Origin: Chloroflexota bacterium
GTDB taxonomy: Bacteria; Chloroflexota; Ktedonobacteria; Ktedonobacterales; JADMIN01
Length of the DNA: 56,229 bases
Assembly (NCBI GenBank): GCA_021323855.1
Contig: JAJPKE010000008.1
Coordinates: 1 to 56,229 of the forward strand
Direction of reading: 5' to 3'
Shown here: positions 34,122 to 40,450 of the stretch, piece after piece
Numbering within the stretch: position 1 is the first letter of the stretch
Layout: every line of letters begins with the position of its first letter
Translations under genes and position numbers: made by a program
Notes under the pieces: generated by a model
The model's input: the letters and a program-made list of their open reading frames with translations, nothing else
The model's database searches: none
What the model was told of the DNA's origin: nothing

Positions 34122-35024
34122 TTATTGCGTGCGGCGCAGAAAGTCCACGATGATCTGCGCCAATTCTGCGCCCTGGTCCTCCTGCAAGAAGTGACCAGCG
34201 CCCGCCAACACCGTATGTGGTTGGCCCGCTGCGCCAGGAATTTGCTCCTGAAAGAGCCGGTCGGCGCCGCGTGTGATGGGGTCACCATCGCTATAGGCCG
34301 TGAGGAACGGTTTGCTCCACTGGCGCAAGACCTGCCAGGCGCAGCGGTTGGCCTCGGTCGCCGGATCGTCCGGTGTCGTTGGCACGAGCAGCGGAAACTG
34401 GCGCGCACCGGCTTTGTAGCGTTCATCGGGGAACGGCGCTTCATAGGCCGCCACCACCTCCGACACAAGCTCCGTCTGGCAGCCGCCACGGATGACTGCG
34501 CCGATATTCAGCGTGTCGCCGCGCTGCGAGGCCTGCTGCCAGATGCGAAAGGCGCGTCCCATCGGCTGATCGCCGGTCGGCAGACCGGTGTTGGCTGCCA
34601 CCACCCGCGCGAAGCGGTCGGGATGCTCCGCTACCAATCGCAGGCCGATCAATCCGCCCCAATCCTGGCCAACCAGCGTCATCTCGTGCAGATCAAGCGC
34701 CTCCAGGGTCGCCCACATCCAGCCGACATGCCGCGCGTAGGTATAAGCTGCGCGCTCCACCGGCTTATCGGAGCGCCCAAAGCCCACAAGGTCCGGCGCA
34801 ATCACTCGATAGCCCGCCGTAGCGATGACGGGAATCATCTTGCGATAGAGGAATGACCAGCTTGGCTCGCCGTGCATCAGCACCACCGGCGCGGCCTCCG
34901 CTGGACCGGCCTCCACGTAATGCACCCGTACATCAGGCAGTTGCACGTAACGCGGCGTATACGGGAAATCAGGGAGATTGGCGAAACGCTCGTCGGGCGT
35001 GCGCAAAACATCCAGAGTGTCCAT
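34122..35024 (-). CDS. Haloalkane dehalogenase-type alpha/beta hydrolase
   Basis: 300 residues. VLMHGEPSWSFLYRKMIPV gives the oxyanion region, nucleophile Asp121 followed by Trp122 lies in LVGQDWGGLIGLRL, and the C-terminal GAGHFLQEDQG carries the catalytic His. An Asp-Trp nucleophile elbow plus the HGEPSWS motif is typical of haloalkane dehalogenase subfamily I (DhlA/DhmA). It hydrolyses carbon-halogen bonds through an aspartyl ester; the natural substrate is not known. Confidence 0.88.
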   Translation of the reverse strand: MDTLDVLRTPDERFANLPDFPYTPRYVQLPDVRVHYVEAGPAEAAPVVLMHGEPSWSFLYRKMIPVIATAGYRVIAPDLVGFGRSDKPVERAAYTYARHVGWMWATLEALDLHEMTLVGQDWGGLIGLRLVAEHPDRFARVVAANTGLPTGDQPMGRAFRIWQQASQRGDTLNIGAVIRGGCQTELVSEVVAAYEAPFPDERYKAGARQFPLLVPTTPDDPATEANRCAWQVLRQWSKPFLTAYSDGDPITRGADRLFQEQIPGAAGQPHTVLAGAGHFLQEDQGAELAQIIVDFLRRTQ

Positions 35025-35188
35025 CAGCGGCAGCCTCCAATGTGTCCAGAGTGTGGCGAAACGATCTAAGCGATCAGGCGCGCTCTATCACAGTTCCATC
35101 ACTATACCGCAGAGAGGCCAAAGGGACGTGGTACCGTGCGATACGCCCGCTATACAATGGGAAGACATGAGGCTATGCTGCGCGAAGA

Positions 35189-35309
35189 CTTGCTCCCGGC
35201 TTTTCAAAGCCGGAGCAAGCGCGAACGGACGAAAGTCCGCAAGGGTAGCGCCGCGCATATTCCAACCTGGCTTCAGCCAGCCTATGCGTGCGCCGGCAGT
35301 TCACTGCCG
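35189..35309. repeat. Array of four stem-variable hairpins
   Basis: CTTGCTC-CCGGCTTT-TC-AAAGCCGG-AGCAAG (35189-35219), CGGAC-GAAA-GTCCG (35226-35239), CTGGCT-TC-AGCCAG (35267-35280) and CGGCAGT-TC-ACTGCCG (35294-35309). Stems differ completely, while three of the loops are TC within a TTCA context. The last hairpin ends just before the GGAGG of the FAD reductase gene, as at 3565-3652. The remainder of the 35025-35332 gap has no gene. Confidence 0.75.
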
Positions 35310-35332
35310 AGATTTCAGGAGGCAACGATAAC

Positions 35333-36646
35333 ATGACAGTAGCCAGCAGCGAGCGAACGACCGATTACCTGTTGATTGGAGGCGGCCTGGCCGCAGCCAC
35401 CGCCGCCGAAGAGTTGCGCAAACGCGACGCCAACGCCAGCATTTTGCTCGTCACGCAGGAGGCGCACCGGCCCTATCACCGGCCACCGCTCTCCAAAGAG
35501 TATCTGCGTGCGGAGATCGAGCGTGAAGGCACCTATGGCAACGGCGGCGTCTACGTGCAATTGCCCGCATGGTACGGCGAGCAGCGGGTGGAGGTGCTGC
35601 GCGGCGCGGCGGCGACGGCGCTGGACACCAGGGCGAAAGTGGTGATGTTGAGCGATGGCACGGCGATTCGCTATAGCACGCTGCTGCTCGCCACCGGCGG
35701 ACGGGCGCGTCGCCTCAACGTGCCAGGGATGGACCTGCCGGGCGTGCAGACGTTGCGCACGCTGGTGGACGCCGACGAGATTCGCGCGCAACTCACCAGC
35801 GGCAAGCGGGTGGTCGTCGTGGGGTCCGGCTTCATCGGGTTGGAGACAGCGGCGAGCGCGCTGACCAAAGGCGCACAAGTAACGATTGTCGAGCCATTCC
35901 CGCGCGCCTGGCCGAATATGGTGTCGCCGGAGGTCTCTGAGTATTTCCAGCAGCAGTTTGCCAAACGCGGCGCAACATTGCGCTATGGTCACACGGCAAC
36001 GGAGTTCGTGGCTGGCGCGGATGGGAGGCTGGCGGCGGTGCGCATCGCGCCTGCTGGCACTACTGGCGCTGGCGCAGGGCAGGCTGAAGAGATTCCCTGC
36101 GACCTGGCGATTGTCGGTGTGGGCATCCATCTCAACACGGAACTTGCCGCCTCCGCCGGGCTGGAGGTGGACCCCAAACATGGCATCGTCGTCAACGAGC
36201 GGTTGGAAACGCAGTCGGCGGATGTCTTTGTAGCGGGCGATGTCGCGGCGTATCCTGATCCCATCGTCGGGCGCATGCACTTCGAGCACTGGGACAACGC
36301 CATCGCATCGGGAACGACTGCGGCCATCAACATGGCGGGCGGCGACGAACCCTACCGGCACATCCCGTACTTCTTCTCAGATCAGTTCGATCTTTCGCTG
36401 AATATGCTCGGCTACCCCTCGAACGAGGCGCAGACGGTCATTCGCGGCGAGATGGCAAAGAATCAGTTCACCGCGCTCTATGTGCAGGGTGGCATCTTGC
36501 GGGCGGCGCTGATGGTCAACGACGACGCGCAGATGGACCTGCTGCGCGACCTGATCGCCGCCTCCGCGCCGGTCTCCGGCGACGCGCAGCGGCTGGCGGA
36601 CCCCTCCTTTGATCTAGCGTCGCTGATGCCCAAAGGGACGGTCTAG
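35333..36646 (+). CDS. FAD-dependent ferredoxin/rubredoxin-type reductase
   Basis: 437 residues with two Rossmann folds: FAD-binding LLIGGGLAAATAAEELRKRD and NAD(P)H-binding VVVVGSGFIGLETAASAL, plus the C-terminal FAD motif DVFVAGDVAAYP and a reductase tail (HWDNAIASGTTAAINM). This is the putidaredoxin/rhodocoxin reductase layout, passing electrons to a ferredoxin partner not found nearby. CAGGAGG lies ahead of ATG 35333; the longer frame to 35288 begins in a repeat hairpin. Confidence 0.88.
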   Translation: MTVASSERTTDYLLIGGGLAAATAAEELRKRDANASILLVTQEAHRPYHRPPLSKEYLRAEIEREGTYGNGGVYVQLPAWYGEQRVEVLRGAAATALDTRAKVVMLSDGTAIRYSTLLLATGGRARRLNVPGMDLPGVQTLRTLVDADEIRAQLTSGKRVVVVGSGFIGLETAASALTKGAQVTIVEPFPRAWPNMVSPEVSEYFQQQFAKRGATLRYGHTATEFVAGADGRLAAVRIAPAGTTGAGAGQAEEIPCDLAIVGVGIHLNTELAASAGLEVDPKHGIVVNERLETQSADVFVAGDVAAYPDPIVGRMHFEHWDNAIASGTTAAINMAGGDEPYRHIPYFFSDQFDLSLNMLGYPSNEAQTVIRGEMAKNQFTALYVQGGILRAALMVNDDAQMDLLRDLIAASAPVSGDAQRLADPSFDLASLMPKGTV

Positions 36647-36733
36647 CTTCTATCCTTTTGGCCAGGCGCCAATTACGATGTTGTCGCTAGAATAGTAGAG
36701 TAGTGATGTTACGCGCAGAAAGCGGGAGAAAAA

Positions 36734-37129
36734 ATGTTTGATAGCACAGCGTGGCTTGCCGCGTATCGCCAGGCATGGATCACTCGCAATGCAGAGCAAG
36801 TTGCTCAGCTATTTACCGAGGATGCGACCTATCAGTCGCATCCTCTGCGCCCGCCCTATCGGGGGCGAGCCGAAATCCGAGCGTACTGGCAACGCGTGAC
36901 CTCTACGCAAGATAACATCGAAGTTCGCTGGGGAACGCCAATTGTCGCCGGCAATCGTATGGCGGTCGAATGGTGGACGACGATGCACGATAGCGAGGAG
37001 GGCGACGTCACCTTGCCAGGATGCCTGCTCTTGCGCTTCTCAGAAGACGGCTTGTGCGAAGAGTTGCGGGAATACTGGAATCTCGAAACAGGCGACCGCA
37101 TTCTTCCCCAAACCGGCTGGGGAACATGA
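36734..37129 (+). CDS. NTF2-like / SnoaL-type protein
   Basis: 131 residues of the nuclear transport factor 2 cone fold: AYRQAWITRNAEQVAQLFTE, YRGRAEIRAYWQRV, MAVEWWTTMHDSEEGD, LLLRFSEDGLCEELREYWN. Such domains serve as small isomerases, dehydratases or ligand pockets; the function here is unknown. GGGAGAAAAA precedes the start. Confidence 0.85.
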   Translation: MFDSTAWLAAYRQAWITRNAEQVAQLFTEDATYQSHPLRPPYRGRAEIRAYWQRVTSTQDNIEVRWGTPIVAGNRMAVEWWTTMHDSEEGDVTLPGCLLLRFSEDGLCEELREYWNLETGDRILPQTGWGT

Positions 37130-37130
37130 G

Positions 37131-37314
37131 ATGATTGACAGTTTGCGTGAAGTCTACGAGGGCCGTATTTAGATCGAACGGTCAGGCGTCAGGCAGGGCT
37201 GCTCGGCTCTTCCTGGGCACCGGACTGTTGGAGTTTGTGCGCGAGGAGTATGGGCGGCGGCTCAAAACGTGGGAACAGTGGAATGACGTTTCCAGGAGTG
37301 CGCAGGGCAACTGA
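37131..37314 (+). pseudogene. Possible frameshifted small gene
   Basis: An ATG at 37131 gives MIDSLREVYEGRI and then a stop. In a neighbouring frame the DNA continues as protein-like sequence (LFLGTGLLEFVREEYGRR, LKTWEQWNDV) to TGA 37314. Together they look like one small helical protein with a frameshift near 37167. No family was recognised, and the region may simply be non-coding. Confidence 0.3.
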
Positions 37315-37358
37315 TTCCGTTGATTCCGCTCCTGACGATGCCCACCGAGCCAAGATAT

Positions 37359-37397
37359 GAGCAGACACGGCGCCATCTCGCGGCGCCGTGTCTGCTC
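37359..37397. terminator. Perfect 16-bp hairpin between convergent genes
   Basis: Arms GAGCAGACACGGCGCC (37359-37374) and GGCGCCGTGTCTGCTC (37382-37397) with a 7-nt loop. It lies between the rightward NTF2-like gene and the leftward DUF6069 gene. No U run follows, but the stem is among the strongest in the window. Confidence 0.65.
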
Positions 37398-37443
37398 TTG
37401 CAGAGAAGCCACGCCTGCTGCTACCGCCTGCGTTTGCTCACAG

Positions 37444-37902
37444 CTATCGGCGAGTGATGGCTGTGGGCAGCAGGGCGATGACGATGGCGGCTGAGAGCAG
37501 GTGCATGGCTATCATCGCACCGAAGATGTGCCCATTCATGCCGGGCGTCGGGAAAGCGCCGGTCAGAGCCGCCAGCGGGAACAGCAGCGAGATCAGCAGG
37601 CAGATAACCGCCAGGATGCGATAGGTGCGCGCCGGGCGTGCGCTGATGCGGCTGACGAGCAGCAATGCAGCAATGGCCAGCAGTAGATAGACGATAGTGC
37701 TAGCGATGATCGTCGGCGGCTGCAACGGCGCAAATGTGGCCGAGACCCCAAAGAACGCCACCGCGAGCGTGCGGATGATGATATTGGCAGCGATGCAGGT
37801 CAGGATGGTCAGCGGGCCAACCCAGGCAAGCGCACCCAACGAAAGGCGCTCTCGCGTCTGCTGTGCAGATTGTGTCTGTTGTGTTGCCAGTTGCGTGGTC
37901 AT
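37444..37902 (-). CDS. DUF6069 family membrane protein
   Basis: About 152 residues, four transmembrane helices after a Gln/Thr-rich N-terminus. GALAWVGPLTILTCIAANII, the APLQPPTIIASTIVYLLLA block and the RILAVICLLISLLFPLAAL helix match DUF6069. The PTPGMNGHIFGAMIAMH loop with His residues precedes the last helix. Function unknown. ATG 37902 follows AAAGGAG. Confidence 0.75.
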   Translation of the reverse strand: MTTQLATQQTQSAQQTRERLSLGALAWVGPLTILTCIAANIIIRTLAVAFFGVSATFAPLQPPTIIASTIVYLLLAIAALLLVSRISARPARTYRILAVICLLISLLFPLAALTGAFPTPGMNGHIFGAMIAMHLLSAAIVIALLPTAITRR

Positions 37903-37977
37903 AGTCAAGCTCCTTTACGGCTGAGATGTGCGAACGTTAGAAACTAATGGGAGGCAGTGGCGACAACCTGTGAGGCA

Positions 37978-38271
37978 TCAGCCGCCTTCGAGAATTTCTT
38001 TGAGCGCCTGCCGGTGTTCGTCGAAGACTTGTCTGCCGGTTTCGGTGATTTCCACATAGGTTTGTGGTTTCTGGCGCACGAATGTTTTGGTGATGGTGAG
38101 GTATCCGGCCTCTTCCAATTTGTGCAGATGCGCGCCCAGGTTGCCGTCGGTGAGGCTGAGCGCACACTTGAGATACGTGAAGGTCACCTGCCGTTCAGTG
38201 GAGACGGCGGCCAGAATCGCCATGATGCGCAGGCGAGCCGGCTGATGGATGATCTCATTGAGTTGCGCCAT
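37978..38271 (-). CDS. Winged-helix regulator (HTH_34, MarR/ArsR-like)
   Basis: 97 residues: IHQPARLRIMAILAAVSTER, FTYLKCALSLTDGNLGAHLH, KLEEAGYLTITKTFVRQKPQ. This is the single-domain winged helix found beside small membrane protein genes. It starts 12 nt after the stop of the gene at 38284, so the two form an operon. The palindrome at 38870-38898 is the obvious candidate binding site. Confidence 0.88.
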   Translation of the reverse strand: MAQLNEIIHQPARLRIMAILAAVSTERQVTFTYLKCALSLTDGNLGAHLHKLEEAGYLTITKTFVRQKPQTYVEITETGRQVFDEHRQALKEILEGG

Positions 38272-38283
38272 CGTTATTCCGCC

Positions 38284-38853
38284 TTATTGCCGCCTCAAGA
38301 GATACAGGCTCACACCGATCAATGGCAATCCGGCAAAGACAGCGATCCAGACAAAGAAGTAGGCCGGAACCAGCCAGTAGCCAAGCGCAGACATCACGGT
38401 GATACCGAGTCCACAGGCGATGAACAGGTTCTGCCGCAGCAACAGTCCGGTGGTGATCGTGGCCAGCATGACGACCGAAATCCACAACATCGCCAGTTGC
38501 ATGGTGGTCAGGTCGAACATAAATTGCCACAACAGAAAAAAGGCGTAGAGTAGCGCATAGAAGATGGGCAGCCGGTTGTAGACAAGCGCCCGGTATGACC
38601 CTGGGGTGAAGCGGACAGCCGACGCGCGCCACTGCCAGAAAATGCTGCTGCACACCACCCCCACCAAGATGGTCTCTCCGGCGGACCAGATAGGCGTAAG
38701 CGGCTGCCACTGTGCGATGGCGAAGGCGAGGGTCCAGACAATGCCAATGGCCAGGACGCTGATAAGCCATGCTTTCAGCAGATTATGCGTCTGTGCCGTT
38801 GCCTGGCGGATATCATTCAAGGCGGCCTGCGCCTCATCATGCGATAGGTTCAC
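38284..38853 (-). CDS. Membrane protein cotranscribed with winged-helix regulator
   Basis: About 190 residues: a helical N-terminus (SHDEAQAALNDIRQATAQTH) followed by five to six transmembrane helices. The pattern is common in two-gene modules where a HTH_34 regulator follows a membrane protein of unknown function. GTG 38853 has GGAG 7 nt upstream; the longer frame to 38910 would begin upstream of the operator and is unlikely. Confidence 0.75.
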   Translation of the reverse strand: MNLSHDEAQAALNDIRQATAQTHNLLKAWLISVLAIGIVWTLAFAIAQWQPLTPIWSAGETILVGVVCSSIFWQWRASAVRFTPGSYRALVYNRLPIFYALLYAFFLLWQFMFDLTTMQLAMLWISVVMLATITTGLLLRQNLFIACGLGITVMSALGYWLVPAYFFVWIAVFAGLPLIGVSLYLLRRQ

Positions 38854-38869
38854 GGTACATCTCCTCTCA

Positions 38870-38898
38870 CAGAGTACTCTATAGCATAGAGTACTCTG
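38870..38898. promoter_or_regulatory. 13-bp perfect inverted-repeat operator
   Basis: CAGAGTACTCTAT (38870-38882) and ATAGAGTACTCTG (38886-38898) with a 3-nt spacer; each arm itself contains the palindrome AGAGTACTCT. It lies just upstream of the ribosome-binding site of the 38853 gene, so a repressor bound here would block transcription of the operon. Confidence 0.8.
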
Positions 38899-38961
38899 TG
38901 ACTTATACATCGGAGAACGTCATCCTGTCAAGAGCATGTGAAGCCACGCGGCGCATCGGGG

Positions 38962-39282
38962 TTAGTTGCCAGCAACCAGCGCGGAGGGCGCAACCTCGTG
39001 CAGCAGGAGATGGCGAAAGGCGTCGCAGCGTTCGTGGGGTGGACCACCGAGCCACTTGCGCACATACTGCCTGCCATAGTGATACGTAAAGAAATAAGCG
39101 TCGCGGAACGGCGTCGAGAGCGATTCCAGGTCAGCGACCTGGAGGTAGCGGGTGAGATAGTCATAGATGTCGTTTTCGGGGCGGCCCTAGCGCAGCATGC
39201 GAATGGCGTTGCAATTGACGCCTTCCAGCCGGTCCAGCCGCAGCGCCAGCAGCGCATACCCATGCAACCATTCATCCTGCAT
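38962..39282 (-). pseudogene. Small gene interrupted by one in-frame amber codon
   Basis: A 107-codon frame starts at ATG 39282 (GGAAAGG upstream), reads as MQDEWLHGYALLALRLDR and NAIRMLR, meets TAG at 39189-39187 (codon 32), and continues without further stops as GRPENDIYDYLTRYLQVADL, YFFTYHYGRQYVRKWLGG to TAA 38962. The protein-like composition on both sides of the TAG suggests a recent nonsense mutation, readthrough or a sequence error. Family not recognised. Confidence 0.6.
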
Positions 39283-39322
39283 GGCGCAACCCTTTCCTTC
39301 CCCTGCTATCCGAATTATCCAA

Positions 39323-40051
39323 TCACTCATAATACTTCGGCACTTTGCGGAGCGTCTGCCATTGCGCTGCGTCGTGGCCGAAGATCACCAGCGCCACCTG
39401 TTCGCGCTCGACCACATCGAGGAGTTTTTGCGTGCTGGCGCGCAATTGCTGCTCGTCATCATCCAGCGGCCACTTCTGACGCTCTGGCGTGAAGAGCCGC
39501 CGCAAGGCGACGGCATCAATCGCCAGCAGCACAGGGCCGGTTTGCGGCAGGCGCAGCAACACTGATTGGTGTCCGGGCGCATGGCCGCTGGTTTCGATCA
39601 GCGTCAGGCCGGGCAATACTTCAGTGTCGCCTTCGACCAGGCGATAGCGGAGCGATGGATGGTCCCAGTGCGCCCGTGCGGCGACATAGCGCGGATGCCC
39701 GCTCCGCGCCACCGCATAGTGTGCGCGCTGCACGATGAGTTCGGCCTGTGGAAAGGCATCGTGATGTCCCGCGTGATCTACATCGAAGTGCGTGCAGATG
39801 AGGATATCGATATCGGCGGGACGCAAGCCTAGATCAGCGAGTTGCGCAATCACATCGCGCTCATGCTCACTTGGCGGCATCCCTGGAGCGTCCGCGGAAT
39901 CTTCCGGCTGCCCGCTGTCTATCAAAATATGCTTCCCGTCGTTTGTTTCGATGAGATAACACACAACGTTGCCATAGCCAATAGCAGGTATGAACCTGGT
40001 GACGACCTGCATGAGATAGAGCCGTTGCAGCATGGTCGGTGGCGTGGTCAT
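39323..40051 (-). CDS. MBL-fold metallo-hydrolase, AHL-lactonase-like
   Basis: About 242 residues with the metallo-beta-lactamase motif ICTHFDVDHAGHH, second ligand region LIETSGHAPGHQSVLL and the Asp in LLAIDAVALRR. The order and spacing follow N-acyl homoserine lactonase (AiiA)-like hydrolases, although the core reads HFDVDH where AiiA has HLHFDH. The substrate may be a lactone or thioester. ATG 40051 is assumed; the Shine-Dalgarno (GAGG) is rather distant, and ATGs at 40030 and 40012 are alternatives. Confidence 0.8.
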   Translation of the reverse strand: MTTPPTMLQRLYLMQVVTRFIPAIGYGNVVCYLIETNDGKHILIDSGQPEDSADAPGMPPSEHERDVIAQLADLGLRPADIDILICTHFDVDHAGHHDAFPQAELIVQRAHYAVARSGHPRYVAARAHWDHPSLRYRLVEGDTEVLPGLTLIETSGHAPGHQSVLLRLPQTGPVLLAIDAVALRRLFTPERQKWPLDDDEQQLRASTQKLLDVVEREQVALVIFGHDAAQWQTLRKVPKYYE

Positions 40052-40230
40052 AGGCCAAACTTTTCCTCTCACATGTCACATGTCGTAATAGTATCCAGCG
40101 TTATCTGGTGAGATGCAGAGGCAAGTATATAGGATGGAGTGGCGCAAAACACTGTACAAAGGGCCATTGTGTTTGGCTGCCATTTGTGACATGATGCGTC
40201 TGTCCGTAGTCTCTGAGATACTGCCGACTC

Positions 40231-40259
40231 TTGCCTATCTCGAACATTTGTTTTATAAT
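40231..40259 (+). promoter_or_regulatory. Strong sigma70-like promoter
   Basis: -35 TTGCCT (40231-40236), 17-nt spacer, -10 TATAAT (40254-40259). It faces a terminator only about 110 nt downstream and then the phage tail gene. Confidence 0.7.
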
Positions 40260-40265
40260 CGAACA

Positions 40266-40380
40266 CAGAAGCGAGAGCACTATCGTTTGTCGTCTAATGT
40301 CGTCTGATCGGTGAGTCTGAATAAGGCGCCGTTCGTTTTCCGTTGCGCAGGCAATGGAGGGCGAACGGCGTTTTTGTTTT
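40266..40380 (+). ncRNA. Candidate short transcript or attenuated leader
   Basis: The predicted start near 40266 and a Rho-independent terminator (CGCCGTTCG/CGAACGGCG stem, 40327-40335 with 40362-40370, followed by TTTTTGTTTTTT) define a transcript of about 110 nt with no convincing reading frame. It contains the direct repeat TGTCGTCTAATGTCGTCT. A second hairpin with GCGCCT/AGGCGC arms follows near 40390-40421 before the tail gene. Confidence 0.5.
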
Positions 40381-40450
40381 TTGCCGCTGTGCGCCTCTCC
40401 TCCTTGAACGGGGAAAGGCGCATGTTCAGGACAGGAATAGGAGGGAATGT

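Noticed and set aside
35315..36361. 348-codon frame antisense to the FAD reductase
   Set aside because: Shadow frame without domains; the plus-strand protein has complete nucleotide-binding motifs.
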